64,000 nt of DNA from Rugamonas sp045984285 (GCF_045984285.3 NZ_JBJQIK030000003.1:558001-622000); one strand, 5' to 3'. Positions 51,857 through 60,920 are shown, counted from the stretch's first letter. A program made the numbers and translations. The notes: generated by a model not told the origin, from the sequence alone.

Positions 51857-52822
51857 TTGAACGATCAGCTGCAAGTACCAGACGTCATCACGGCGGGCGA
51901 AGCGATGGCCCTGCTGATCGCCCGCCAGCCGGGCGCCCTGTCGCGCGTGAGCGAATTCGAACGCGCTACGGCGGGCGCCGAACTGAATGTCGCCGTCGGC
52001 CTGCGCCGCCTGGGCTTCAACGTTGGCTATATCAGCAGCCTCGGTGCGGACAGCCTTGGCCGCAACCTGGCGGAATTCATGGAGGCCGAAGGCATAGACC
52101 GGCGCCAGTTGCGCATCGACGCGCGCTATCCCACCGGTTTCATGCTCAAGTCCAGCACCGATGACGGCAGCGATCCGGAAGTGGAATACTTCCGGCGCGG
52201 TTCCGCTGCCAGCCATATGTCGCTGGCCGACATGCCGGGCGGCGCATTCGGCGCGGCGCGGCTGTGGCACATCACCGGCATCCTGCCCGCGCTGTCCCAC
52301 AGCTGCCGCGAGCTGGCCTTCGCCATGGCGGATGCGGCGCGCGCTGCGGGCCGCATCGTCACCTTCGATCCGAACCTGAGGCCGCGCCTGTGGCCTTCGC
52401 AGGACGCCATGATCGACACCATCAACGACCTGGCCAGCCGTGCGGATGTGGTCATGCCCGGCATCGCCGAAGGCCGCCTGCTCACAGGCCGTGAGGAGCC
52501 GGCCGCCATCGCCGGGTTCTACCTCGAACGTGGTGCGCGCAAAGTGGTCATCAAGCTTGGCGCGCAAGGCGCTTACTACGCGAGCGAAGCAGGCAGCGGC
52601 ACGGTTTCCGGCTTCAGGGTGCCGCGCGTGGTCGATACCGTGGGCGCGGGCGACGGCTTCGCGGTCGGCGTCATCAGCGCCCTCCTGGAAGGCCTCAGCC
52701 TGCAGGACGCTGCATTGCGCGGCAACGCCGTCGGTGCGCGCGTGGTGCAGTTCCGCGGCGATTGCGAAGGACTGCCCAACCGCGCACAGCTCGAACAAGC
52801 ATTGGCCGGTGAGCGCGGCTGA
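51857..52822 (+). CDS. kdgK: PfkB-family sugar kinase, probable 2-dehydro-3-deoxygluconokinase
   Basis: The 321-residue kinase has the PfkB fold: amino end DVITAGEAMALLIARQPGAL, AGAELNVAVGLRRLGFNVGY (substrate lid), FDPNLRPRLWPS, and DTVGAGDGFAVG with catalytic-base Asp266. FDPNLRPRLW and TAGAELNVAVGL are typical of KDG kinases, which make KDPG from 2-keto-3-deoxygluconate and ATP. The start is TTG, clearly set by AAGGAGG six bases before it. It stands between the lyase and the hexuronate transporter. No KDPG aldolase (Eda) is in the window. Confidence 0.85.
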   Translation: MNDQLQVPDVITAGEAMALLIARQPGALSRVSEFERATAGAELNVAVGLRRLGFNVGYISSLGADSLGRNLAEFMEAEGIDRRQLRIDARYPTGFMLKSSTDDGSDPEVEYFRRGSAASHMSLADMPGGAFGAARLWHITGILPALSHSCRELAFAMADAARAAGRIVTFDPNLRPRLWPSQDAMIDTINDLASRADVVMPGIAEGRLLTGREEPAAIAGFYLERGARKVVIKLGAQGAYYASEAGSGTVSGFRVPRVVDTVGAGDGFAVGVISALLEGLSLQDAALRGNAVGARVVQFRGDCEGLPNRAQLEQALAGERG

Positions 52823-52854
52823 CAGCCCCGCAGACAAAAATAACGGAGACGACA

Positions 52855-54138
52855 ATGAAAACGATCAGCGGCCTGCGATGGCTGGTCATCACACTGGTGG
52901 CCATCGCCACCATCATCAACTACATCGACCGCTCCGCGCTCGCCGTGATGTGGCCGGGCATTGCGGAAGACCTGGGGCTGGACAAGCAGGACTATGCCAA
53001 CATCATTACCGTGTTCCTGGTCGGCTATGCCATCGGCCAGTCCCTGTTCGGCAAACTGTTCGATGCGCTGGGCACGCGGGTCGCGTTTATCCTGTCCATC
53101 CTGCTGTGGTCCGTGGCAATCGCCCTGCACTTCGTGGCGCGCTCCGCCCTGTCATTCAGCCTGTTCCGCGCCCTGCTCGGCGTCGGCGAGGCCGGTAACT
53201 GGCCCGGCGCCACCAAGGCCATCGCCGAATGGTTTCCGGTCAGGGAGCGCGCTTTGGGCCAGGGCATATTCGGCGCGGGCGCATCGGTCGGCTCCATCAT
53301 CGCGCCGCCACTGGTCGCGGTACTGTATGCATATGTCGGCTGGAAAACCACTTTCATCCTGATCGGCGCGCTCGGTTTCATCTGGATCGTGCCCTGGATG
53401 ATCGTCTACCTCGCCGGTCCCGACCAGCACCCGTGGATCACGCAGGAAGAACGCGACTACATCCTCAGCGGCCAGCGCCGCAGTACGGAAGCAGGCCGGC
53501 CGGAATATGTGCCGACCTGGGGCCAGCTGCTGCGCCACCGCCAGAGCTGGGGCGTGATTGCCGCACGCTTCTTCATCGACCCGGTGTGGTGGCTGTTCGT
53601 GGGCTGGCTGCCGCTCTACCTGAACGAGAAGTTCCATTTCGACGTGAAGCAGATCGGCATGTTCGCCTGGGTGCCCTATGTGGGCGCCGGACTGGGCGCA
53701 CTTTCCGGCGGCTGGCTGTGTGGACAGCTGCTGCAGCGTGGTATTTCCGTCAACCGCGCGCGCAAGTTGGTGATTATTTTGGGCCTCGTGCTGATGTTCC
53801 CGGCGCTGCTGTTCACCGCCGTTGCGCACACGCCGCTGCTGGCCGTCACCTCGATTGCCGTGATCCTGTTCGGTTTCCAGGCCGCCATCACGAATATCCA
53901 GACCCTTCCCAGCGATTTCTTTTCGGGGAAAACGGTCGGTTCTCTGGCCGGCATCAGCGGCACATCGGCCGTGCTGGGCGTTATTATCTGCATGCAGCTG
54001 GTGCCGGTGCTGACGGCGGGCGGTGACTACACGCCCTTCTTCGTGCTCGGAGCCGTGCTGGTGCCGCTGGTGTTCATCTCACTCTGGCTGGGCGGCACGG
54101 TAGAACAGGTTAAACCATCTTCCAAAGGACAAGAATGA
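52855..54138 (+). CDS. MFS transporter of the hexuronate (ExuT, anion:cation symporter) type
   Basis: The 427-residue protein has 12 helices and the ACS-family motif NYIDRSALAVMWPGIAEDLG (residues 22-41), YAIGQSLFGKLFDALGTRVA (motif A) and RALLGVGEAGNWPGATKAIA (proton-coupling GEAGNWP). Such transporters import galacturonate, glucuronate or other acid sugars with protons. Its place after the lyase and kinase supports uptake of unsaturated or monomeric uronates released in the periplasm. Its stop overlaps the start of the esterase gene by four bases. Confidence 0.9.
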   Translation: MKTISGLRWLVITLVAIATIINYIDRSALAVMWPGIAEDLGLDKQDYANIITVFLVGYAIGQSLFGKLFDALGTRVAFILSILLWSVAIALHFVARSALSFSLFRALLGVGEAGNWPGATKAIAEWFPVRERALGQGIFGAGASVGSIIAPPLVAVLYAYVGWKTTFILIGALGFIWIVPWMIVYLAGPDQHPWITQEERDYILSGQRRSTEAGRPEYVPTWGQLLRHRQSWGVIAARFFIDPVWWLFVGWLPLYLNEKFHFDVKQIGMFAWVPYVGAGLGALSGGWLCGQLLQRGISVNRARKLVIILGLVLMFPALLFTAVAHTPLLAVTSIAVILFGFQAAITNIQTLPSDFFSGKTVGSLAGISGTSAVLGVIICMQLVPVLTAGGDYTPFFVLGAVLVPLVFISLWLGGTVEQVKPSSKGQE

Positions 54139-54884
54139 AAGCACTGATCACCCGCCTGCTGCTGGCACTGAGTATCGTCAGCCTGGCCGCCTTCGCACAG
54201 ACGCCCAGACAGGATCCGGGCACGCCGGCGCCGAAGCATGCCGACACCACCTTTATTCCCAAGCACGAGCGCTATCTCGCGCGCGGCAAGAGCGGCCCGA
54301 TTGGCCTGCTCTTCATGGGCGACTCCATTACCGAAGGCTGGCACAGGGCGCCGCATGTGTGGGACGCCTACTATGCGAAGTACAACGCCGCCAGCTTCGG
54401 CATCAGCGGCAACCGCACGCAGAACGTGCTGTGGCAGATCCAGCACGGGGAACTGGATGGCATTGCGCCAAAGGTGGTGGTGCTGATGATCGGCACCAAC
54501 AACAGCCTGGATGACAGCGCAGCGGACATTGCCGCCGCCAACCGCAAGATCGTGGCGGCGATCCGTGCCAAGCTGCCCAATACCAAGGTGCTGCTGCTTG
54601 CCATTTTCCCGCGCGGCCCGCGTCCTCCGCAGGAGGTGCCGGTCGCGAAAGCCGAAGCCGAAGCGAACAAGCGCATGGAAGTCATCGACGCCGTCAACAA
54701 GGAACTGATGCAGATGGAAGATGGCCGCAACGTGCGCTACCTGAACATCGGTAACGTCTTCCTCGGCCAGGACGGCAAAATCCCCTACTCCATCATGCCG
54801 GACCAGCTGCACCCCACCGCCGCCGGCTACCAGCTGTGGGCCGATGCGATGCAGAAGCGCCTCGACGAGATGATGCAGCCCTAA
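54135..54884 (+). CDS. Secreted SGNH/GDSL-type esterase
   Basis: The 249-residue protein begins with a signal peptide (LITRLLLALSIVSLAAFAQ) and the SGNH blocks: block I MGDSITEG with nucleophile Ser64, block II GISGN, block III GTNNS, block V DQLHP with Asp223 and His226. Enzymes of this kind remove acetyl groups from polysaccharides. As the last gene of the lyase operon, it probably de-acetylates the substrate so that the lyase can act. The first codons overlap the MFS stop (ATGA). It converges with the AraC gene at 54881 over four bases. Confidence 0.9.
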   Translation: MKALITRLLLALSIVSLAAFAQTPRQDPGTPAPKHADTTFIPKHERYLARGKSGPIGLLFMGDSITEGWHRAPHVWDAYYAKYNAASFGISGNRTQNVLWQIQHGELDGIAPKVVVLMIGTNNSLDDSAADIAAANRKIVAAIRAKLPNTKVLLLAIFPRGPRPPQEVPVAKAEAEANKRMEVIDAVNKELMQMEDGRNVRYLNIGNVFLGQDGKIPYSIMPDQLHPTAAGYQLWADAMQKRLDEMMQP

Positions 54885-55783
54885 GCTTCGCCATGCCGGG
54901 CGTAGCGGCCCGGCGGCTGGCCGACGTAGCGGCTGAAAGCCGTACTGAAGGTGCTGGACGAGCTGTAGCCCACCCGTTCAGCCACCTCGGCCAGCGCAAG
55001 ACCCTGCTGGCGCAGCAGCTTCTTGGCCAGCGCCATGCGCCACGCGAGCAGGTATTCCATCGGCGGCAGTCCTACCGCCTGCGTGAAGCGTTCAAAGAAA
55101 CTGGACCGCGACAGCGCCGATTCCCTGGCCAGCTGTTCCACCGTCCACTGCCGCGCGGGATCGCCATGGATCTGTCGCATGGCGCTGGCAAGCCGCGCAT
55201 CGGACAGGCCGCGCAGCATGCCCGGCGGCGCGCCGTTTGTGCTCCCGGCACGCAGGGCTTCAATCAGCAGCACCTCTACCAGCCTTGCCAGCACGAGGTC
55301 GCGCCCCGGCGCTTCCGCATCCGCTTCCTCCGCCACCAGCCGCACCAGCGTCGCGAGGCGCGGCGCGCCCCGTATGTGCATCATTGAGGGCAGCAGCGAC
55401 ACCAGCAGGGCGGCATCCGGCGAATCGAATTCGAACCAGCCGCCGAGCAGCCGCACATCCGGCGCTCCACCCTGCCGGCCATGCCGTACCTCGCCGGTTT
55501 GCCCGGCAGCCTGCTGCGCATCGATGTGCACGGGCGCCGCATCTTCATGGCCGCACATGGTGAAGCCCGGCGTGGCAGGCAGCAGCACGAAATCACCCGC
55601 CTCCAGTTGCACGGCCGGCTGCCCGTCCAGCGCGAACAGGCAGCTTCCTTCCAGCACCGCGCCGAAACTGGGCTGGCCGAAATCGCTATAGCGTACGCTC
55701 CAGCGGCCGGCGCCGCTGATGCCTTTCGACAGGACGGTGCGCGGCTGGAGCAAGGAGATGACTTCCGAGAGAGGATCCTGCAT
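54881..55783 (-). CDS. AraC-family regulator with cupin-type N-terminal domain
   Basis: The 300-residue protein starts at 55783 (MQDPLSEVISLLQPRTVLSK). Its first half is an AraC cupin sensor (FGAVLEGSCLFALDGQPAVQ, LEAGDFVLLPATPGF) and its last 100 residues hold the two AraC helix-turn-helix units (WTVEQLARESALSRSSFFER, FTQAVGLPPMEYLLAWRMAL, LALAEVAERVGYSSSSTFST). It is divergent from the SDR at 55884 and is likely to control it; a perfect palindrome stands in the 100-base gap. It converges with the esterase gene. Confidence 0.92.
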   Translation of the reverse strand: MQDPLSEVISLLQPRTVLSKGISGAGRWSVRYSDFGQPSFGAVLEGSCLFALDGQPAVQLEAGDFVLLPATPGFTMCGHEDAAPVHIDAQQAAGQTGEVRHGRQGGAPDVRLLGGWFEFDSPDAALLVSLLPSMMHIRGAPRLATLVRLVAEEADAEAPGRDLVLARLVEVLLIEALRAGSTNGAPPGMLRGLSDARLASAMRQIHGDPARQWTVEQLARESALSRSSFFERFTQAVGLPPMEYLLAWRMALAKKLLRQQGLALAEVAERVGYSSSSTFSTAFSRYVGQPPGRYARHGEA

Positions 55784-55809
55784 GCCGGACGATCGCAAAT
55801 AAAATGTGG

Positions 55810-55828
55810 ACGTTCTATTGTAGAACGT
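55810..55828. promoter_or_regulatory. Perfect inverted repeat between AraC and SDR genes
   Basis: ACGTTCTA, TTG, TAGAACGT is a perfect 8-3-8 palindrome 27 bases from the AraC start and 56 bases from the SDR start. It may be a binding site for the AraC regulator or another dimeric factor acting on both promoters. Confidence 0.5.
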
Positions 55829-55883
55829 TCGGCCCGTAGGCGCTATCGTTGCGTCCATCCCAACCCCCACAAGGAACACCGCA

Positions 55884-56633
55884 ATGAAAACCGTACTGAT
55901 TACCGGCGCATCCTCAGGCTATGGACTCGAAACCGCCCGCCACTTCCACGCACAGGGCTGGCATGTCATCGCCACCATGCGCACGCCGCGCAAGGACGTG
56001 CTGCCCGAGTCGCCGCGCATGCAGGTGGTGGCGCTGGACGTGACCAGTGCCGGCAGTATTGCGGCCGCGCTGGCCCAATCCGGGCCAATCGACGTACTGG
56101 TGAATAATGCGGGCATCGGCCTGTTCGGCGCCAGCGAAGCCACACCGATGGCCACCATCCGCGAAGTCTTCGAAACGAACACCTTCGGCGTGATGGCCAT
56201 GACGCAGGCGGTGCTGCCCGGATTCCGCGAGCGCGGCTCGGGCCTGATTGTGAACGTGACGTCCAGCGCGGTGCTCATGCCGATGCCGCTGGTGGCGCCC
56301 TACACGGCCAGCAAGACTGCAATCGAAGGCTACACGGCCTCCCTCGCGCTGGAGCTGGAAGCATTCAATATCCGCGTGAAGCTGGTACAGCCGGGCTACG
56401 GGCCGACCACTCGCTTCGCGAGCAATTCCGGGCACCGCCTGGAAGGACTGGTGACAGAGCCTTATGCGCCGCTGGCGCAGCGCATGTTCGCCTCGCTGTC
56501 GGAGATGCCCGCGTTCACGCGCGAAACCGATGTGGCGGAAACGGTATGGCAGGCGGCGAACGACGGCACCGGCCGCCTGCGCTGGCCTGCAGGAGCCGAT
56601 GCCGTGGCGCTGGCCGCCCTCAGTGCGTCGTAA
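55884..56633 (+). CDS. Short-chain dehydrogenase/reductase
   Basis: The 249-residue SDR has GASSGYG (residues 8-14), NNAGIG (73-78), the Ser in NVTSSA and YTASK (Tyr and Lys). ATMRTPRKDV after the second strand suggests NADP(H). The family has very broad substrates, so none is named. The divergent AraC gene is its probable regulator. It converges with the SRPBCC gene and overlaps it by 14 bases. Confidence 0.92.
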   Translation: MKTVLITGASSGYGLETARHFHAQGWHVIATMRTPRKDVLPESPRMQVVALDVTSAGSIAAALAQSGPIDVLVNNAGIGLFGASEATPMATIREVFETNTFGVMAMTQAVLPGFRERGSGLIVNVTSSAVLMPMPLVAPYTASKTAIEGYTASLALELEAFNIRVKLVQPGYGPTTRFASNSGHRLEGLVTEPYAPLAQRMFASLSEMPAFTRETDVAETVWQAANDGTGRLRWPAGADAVALAALSAS

Positions 56634-57183
56634 CGGGCTTGCCGCTGTCCTGGATCGAACCGCGCCACGCGCCCGTTTCGTGGCCGCGCGCTTCGATCAT
56701 TTCCTTGAAGCGCTTCAGGTTGCCGCGCGCTTCCATGCAGACGGCGCCCAGCATGTCGCCCACGGTCTCGATCGCGCCTTCCGGCGTGTAGCTCATCTCC
56801 AGCACGATGCGGGTGCGGGAAGCCGACAGCGGTTCGAAGCGCACCGCCCCGCTGTTGGGTTTCCCGGTCGTGCTGCGCCAGGCGATGCGGCGGTCGGGAA
56901 TCTGCTCAACGATTTCCGCGTCCCACTCCACCGTTTTGCCGAAGACATCGGCTCTCCAGTGCAGGCGCTTATCGTCGAGCTGGCGGATTTCGTGCACGCT
57001 GTCCATGAAGGAGGGGAATTCCTCGAACTGGGTCCACTGGTCGTAGGCGGTGCGCACGGGCACATTCACCGTGATGCTTTCGCTGACAGATGAGTTTTTG
57101 CCGCCAGCCTTGTTCTGCTTGAGTTTCTTCGCAATCAGGACGCCGCCTATCGCGAGCGCCGCCAGTTTAAGTAGCCTTGCCAT
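56620..57183 (-). CDS. SRPBCC-family (polyketide cyclase/START-like) membrane-anchored protein
   Basis: The 187-residue protein has one hydrophobic N-terminal helix (LLKLAALAIGGVLIAKKLKQ) and a START-like barrel: ESITVNVPVRTAYDQWTQFE, EFPSFMDSVHEIRQLDDKRL, TVEWDAEIVEQIPDRRIAWR and the C-terminal long helix LKRFKEMIEARG. The YDQWTQFEEFPSFM element is typical of SRPBCC proteins of cell-envelope or stress-response clusters. Ligand and role are unknown. The 221 bases upstream, up to the PEP-CTERM gene, hold no motif I recognise. Confidence 0.87.
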   Translation of the reverse strand: MARLLKLAALAIGGVLIAKKLKQNKAGGKNSSVSESITVNVPVRTAYDQWTQFEEFPSFMDSVHEIRQLDDKRLHWRADVFGKTVEWDAEIVEQIPDRRIAWRSTTGKPNSGAVRFEPLSASRTRIVLEMSYTPEGAIETVGDMLGAVCMEARGNLKRFKEMIEARGHETGAWRGSIQDSGKPVTTH

Positions 57184-57404
57184 ATTGATTCCTCCTGAAC
57201 GTTGATTTCGTTGGGAGGTGTCATGCTATGCCGCCCGCACCGCCTTGCGTATCGGCGTTGCGGCAGCAGCCGTGTAGGCACTGTCCGGCCTGACCCGGCA
57301 GTACCGGCTGCATTGTCGCTTCCCTGCACAAGCATACGCGCACGCTTGACGCACATTGCCAGGGCGCGAAGAATGAGGCATACCCGTTCTTCCATGGATT
57401 CCTG

Positions 57405-58220
57405 ATGCCCCGCCTCGCTGCAACCTTCCTGACCGTTCTGACAACTGTGGCAGCCCTGCCCGCCACGGCCGACACCGCGCTGCATGTGCGGCAAGGCCCG
57501 CTGAGCTACCGCATCATCGACCTTACGCCGGAAGATGGCATCGCTGCCGGCGTCACCTTTCTTCCCACCCTGCCGGTGCCGCCAGACCATTTGCAGGATC
57601 CGGCAGGCGCCATCGACATGATGCTGTTGCGCGGCGGCGCGTCGGAATACTACGCTGCGGCCGGCCAGGGCAAGGAAACGCTGACGATCAGGGGCGATGC
57701 CGGTGTGCAGAGCGCGGCGGAAGTCACCATCGCGCACCGCGAATCGCCATGGAGTGAAACCCTGGCGATCGATGCGCGCACCTCATATTCGGGGAATGTG
57801 GGCGGAGCCAGCATCGACGCGTCGTCGTCCCATATCTACTTCGAACTGGCGGCCAATACCGCGATCGAATTCAGCAGCGACAGCACGATACAGGCGAGTG
57901 TCAGCAGTCCCCCAGGCACGAATGAATGGATTCAGGGCGCTGCCTATCTCGCCATCGGCTCCATGCCGTATGACCCGGACAGTGTCGCGGGCGGCATGCA
58001 GTCGATCGAAGCAACGCCGTGGGCCAGGCCTTCCATCGACATCAGCGCCACCCTGACCGGCAGGTACGAAAATCATGGCGCTGCCGCGGGCTATGGCTAC
58101 GCCTACCTGTCCAGTTCATTCAGGGCGTTTTCGGCAGCGCCGGTGCCTGAGCCATCGCGCTGGGCGCTTCTGGCGGCAGGCCTGGCGCTGCTTGGTACGG
58201 CCTTCAGGCGCCGCGCTTGA
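57405..58220 (+). CDS. PEP-CTERM sorting-domain protein
   Basis: The 271-residue secreted protein has a short signal peptide (FLTVLTTVAALPATADT), a beta-rich middle without recognisable domain (VTFLPTLPVPPDHLQDPAGA, SHIYFELAANTAIEFSSDST) and a canonical PEP-CTERM tail: VPEPSRWALLAAGLALLGTA then FRRRA. Exosortase (EpsH/XrtA-type) enzymes recognise this tail and attach or release the protein at the cell surface. No exosortase gene is in the window, so it must be elsewhere. The function of the middle is unknown. The end overlaps the beta-propeller gene on the other strand by 17 bases. Confidence 0.85.
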   Translation: MPRLAATFLTVLTTVAALPATADTALHVRQGPLSYRIIDLTPEDGIAAGVTFLPTLPVPPDHLQDPAGAIDMMLLRGGASEYYAAAGQGKETLTIRGDAGVQSAAEVTIAHRESPWSETLAIDARTSYSGNVGGASIDASSSHIYFELAANTAIEFSSDSTIQASVSSPPGTNEWIQGAAYLAIGSMPYDPDSVAGGMQSIEATPWARPSIDISATLTGRYENHGAAAGYGYAYLSSSFRAFSAAPVPEPSRWALLAAGLALLGTAFRRRA

Positions 58221-58836
58221 TGGCGAACACCTTGCCGCTGCCGCCATTCCCGCAGAAGAACCGGTCGCCGCCGTCGGATTCGAGCCCCGATACGCCGACA
58301 CCTTTCGGCATTTCGAGGCGCTGAATCACCTCGCCGGTTTGCGGATCGATGCGCCGCACATCGCTGTCGTCGCCCTCCCAGGTGCCGTGCCAGAGCTCAC
58401 CGTCCACCCAGCTCACGCCGGTAACGAAGCGGTTGGACTCGATCGTGCGCAGCACGGCGCCGGTTTCGGGATCGATCTGGCGGATCTTGCGGTCGCGGTG
58501 CTGGCCAACCCATAGCGTTCCCTCGCCCCAGGCGAGGCCGGAGTCCGTGCCGTTGCCGGGCGCCGGAATTGAAGACAGCACGGCCCCGCTTTGCGGATCG
58601 AGCTTGAGGATGCGGTCTTCCGCAATCTGGTAGAGGTGGCGGCCATCGAAGGCCGTCCCTGCGTGGGCCGCGACCGGCAGCGAGCGAACGAGTTCGCCCC
58701 CGGCCGGGTCCATGGCGTTGATTTTGTCGCCGGATGCGAACCAGACGTTGTTGCCGTCGTAAGTGACGCCGCCAACCTGTTCGACACCGGGGAAAGGTCC
58801 GTATTCACGGAGGATCTGGGCTTTGGAAGTTTTCAT
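58204..58836 (-). CDS. Beta-propeller protein (NHL/quinoprotein amine dehydrogenase-like)
   Basis: This 210-residue cytoplasmic protein has repeated propeller blades, about 45 residues apart: GVTYDGNNVWFASGDKINAM, GTAFDGRHLYQIAEDRILKL, GLAWGEGTLWVGQHRDRKIR, GVSWVDGELWHGTWEGDDSD and GLESDGGDRFFCGNGGSGKV. The blades match those of NHL or PQQ-like repeat proteins. No catalytic residues are evident, so a binding role is possible. It lies next to the HTH regulator at 58846 (9-base gap, same strand) and is probably co-transcribed behind it. Confidence 0.82.
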   Translation of the reverse strand: MKTSKAQILREYGPFPGVEQVGGVTYDGNNVWFASGDKINAMDPAGGELVRSLPVAAHAGTAFDGRHLYQIAEDRILKLDPQSGAVLSSIPAPGNGTDSGLAWGEGTLWVGQHRDRKIRQIDPETGAVLRTIESNRFVTGVSWVDGELWHGTWEGDDSDVRRIDPQTGEVIQRLEMPKGVGVSGLESDGGDRFFCGNGGSGKVFAIKRGA

Positions 58837-58845
58837 GGCTTCATC

Positions 58846-60066
58846 CTAAGCTGCCGGCAGCGCAGCGGGGAGTAACAAAGTTGACGGGAATCCGGGCAGC
58901 GACGGTATGGTCCAGCGCCGCGCCGGTCCCCGGCCGAAGGAATGGACCTTGCCTGCCTCCGCCAGCGCATCGAGCGCGCGCTGCACCGTGCGCGGGCTGC
59001 TGTCCAGCGCGATGGCAAGCGAGGAGCTCGACCAGGCCTCGCCATCGGCAAGGAAGGCCAGCACCCCGCCATAGTATTCTTCCACGGGCGGCGCCAGCAC
59101 GGCCACTTCGCCCCCGCCGTGCGGGGCCAGCGCGAAACCGTCCTTTGTTGCCTTGATATCGGCGAAGGCATGGAGCTCGCTGCGCAGGCGCCCGATTTCA
59201 ACACGCAGGCGGGCGCGGTAGGACTCGTCAGCCTCCCTGCCACGGAAGGCTGCGCCAATCAGCGCGGCGCGCCTTGCATCGCCGGGCCAGGCTTCGGCCA
59301 GCATGCGGGCCAGCGTGAACAGGACCGGGCGCGTGGCGAGCGGCACCGAGGCGGCGTCCTTGCGCACCAGGTAGCGGCAGGCATCCACCACCAGCGTGCC
59401 GGATGCCAGCAGCGCTTCCACGTCTTCCAGCAGCAGCATGCGTTCCGCCCCGCGTGCGATGAGGCGGCCGGCCGGCCTGGCCAGCGCCTCGGCCACGCTT
59501 TCCACTTCCGCCATCAGTCCGGGGATTCCTGTCAGTGCCGCTGCATCCCTGGCGCGCTGCAGCGCGGCGCGCGCCACGCCCGTGTGCAGGCGGCGGATGG
59601 CGATGCCGGCCTGCGCCAGTTCGTGCGCCGCACGCAGCGGCGGCGGCAAGGAGGCGGGGTCGGCGCCTGCCAGCAGGCGCCCGGCATCGTCCAGCCGCCC
59701 GATCAGCAGCAGGCGGCGGACTTCGAGGTGGCGGGCATGCGCCGCATTCAGGCGGTCGCCATGCGCTTCGAGCGTTGCGCGGGCTGCGGCCAGCGCTTTC
59801 GGCGGCCAGGCCAGGTCGCGAGAGACCAATGCAATCTCCGCTTCGGCCACCACGCAGCGGGCGCGCGCCACCGCTTCCCTTGGGCCGAACGCGCGCGCCG
59901 CCATCTTCAGCAGCACCTTGGCGCGTTCGAAGTCGCCGAGCTGCGCCATCACGATGCCGCGCAGCGCCAGTGCAGGCGGGTCCTCGCGCAGCGCAACGCG
60001 CTTCAGGGCGCCGAGCAAGTCGCCCATGGCGAGCAGGCGCGCTGCGGCGGCGATCATCGAGTCCAT
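58846..60066 (-). CDS. Helix-turn-helix regulator with helical repeat region
   Basis: The 406-residue protein starts at 60066 (MDSMIAAAARLLAMGDLLGA). The first two thirds are TPR-like helices (VALREDPPALALRGIVMAQL, ERAKVLLKMAARAFGPREAV, GIAIRRLHTGVARAALQRAR). Near the C-terminus is a winged-helix-like part (SSSLAIALDSSPRTVQRALD, ALAEAGKVHSFGRGPARRW). It is divergent from the DUF899 gene at 60159 with 92 bases between, a pairing suggesting direct control of that gene. The helical region probably binds a ligand or partner; no family name can be fixed. Confidence 0.75.
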   Translation of the reverse strand: MDSMIAAAARLLAMGDLLGALKRVALREDPPALALRGIVMAQLGDFERAKVLLKMAARAFGPREAVARARCVVAEAEIALVSRDLAWPPKALAAARATLEAHGDRLNAAHARHLEVRRLLLIGRLDDAGRLLAGADPASLPPPLRAAHELAQAGIAIRRLHTGVARAALQRARDAAALTGIPGLMAEVESVAEALARPAGRLIARGAERMLLLEDVEALLASGTLVVDACRYLVRKDAASVPLATRPVLFTLARMLAEAWPGDARRAALIGAAFRGREADESYRARLRVEIGRLRSELHAFADIKATKDGFALAPHGGGEVAVLAPPVEEYYGGVLAFLADGEAWSSSSLAIALDSSPRTVQRALDALAEAGKVHSFGRGPARRWTIPSLPGFPSTLLLPAALPAA

Positions 60067-60158
60067 GCAAATCCCGTCAAATTTGTCACTCCCATACCCC
60101 GGCCGGCTTGCGTCAGGATGTCCATGGTACGACAACAACCACCGAAAGGAGAAGCAAG

Positions 60159-60920
60159 ATGACGAAGCACAAGACCGGAACCCGCGGCGAATGGCTGGAC
60201 GCCCGCCTCAAGCTGCTGGCGGATGAAAAGGAACACACGCGGCGCGGCGATGCGCTGGCGGAACGGCGCCAGCAGCTGCCATGGGTACGCATCGACAAGG
60301 AATACCGTTTCGATACGCCGCAAGGCAGCGTCACGCTGAAAGACCTGTTCAAGGGCCGCTCGCAGCTGATGATCTATCACTTCATGTATGGCGAAGACTA
60401 CACGGCCGGCTGCCCGTCCTGCTCATCGATTGCCGACAGCTTCAACGGCATCGTGGTGCACCTGGAGAACCATGACGTTGCCTTCACCGCTGTCTCGCGC
60501 GCGTCGATCGGCAAGCTGCAGGCATTCAAGGAGCGCATGGGCTGGAGCTTCGACTGGGCTTCGTCGGCGCCGGGCGACTTCAATAGCGACTTCAATGTCT
60601 ATTTCACCGAGGACCAGCAGCGCGCGGGTATCGACTACAACTACCGCACCGAACCCGGGCTGCGCTCATGGGAAGACGGCGGCGGCCCTGTCGATCACCT
60701 GTCAGCCATGAGCGGCGTTGATTCGCTGGCCTATATGCGTGACCGGCCCGGCGTGAGCGCCTTCGCACTGCAGGATGGCCACGTATACCACACCTACTCC
60801 GGCTACTCGCGCGGCGTGGATGGCATCTGGGGCATGTACGCATGGCTGGACCGCGCGCCGAAAGGCCGCAACGAAGACGGCGTATGGTGGCGTCACCATG
60901 ATCAGTACGGCCGGAAATAA
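60159..60920 (+). CDS. DUF899 thioredoxin-like protein
   Basis: The 253-residue protein matches DUF899: amino end GEWLDARLKLLADEKEHTRR, PWVRIDKEYRFDTPQG, SQLMIYHFMYGEDYTAGCPS with Cys85 and Cys88 (CPSC), and the C-terminal YHTYSGYSRGVDGIWGMYAW. The fold is thioredoxin-like, but the spacing and lack of a normal WCxxC make a classical redox role uncertain. AAAGGAGAAGC before the ATG is a strong site. It is divergent from the HTH gene and its end overlaps a small membrane protein gene. Confidence 0.88.
   Translation: MTKHKTGTRGEWLDARLKLLADEKEHTRRGDALAERRQQLPWVRIDKEYRFDTPQGSVTLKDLFKGRSQLMIYHFMYGEDYTAGCPSCSSIADSFNGIVVHLENHDVAFTAVSRASIGKLQAFKERMGWSFDWASSAPGDFNSDFNVYFTEDQQRAGIDYNYRTEPGLRSWEDGGGPVDHLSAMSGVDSLAYMRDRPGVSAFALQDGHVYHTYSGYSRGVDGIWGMYAWLDRAPKGRNEDGVWWRHHDQYGRK

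Noticed and set aside
59535..60158. Extended N-terminus of the DUF899 gene reaching back to 59535
   Set aside because: The upstream translation is Arg/Ala/Pro-rich shadow sequence of the opposite regulator gene; the start at 60159 has a strong ribosome-binding site and matches the family beginning.
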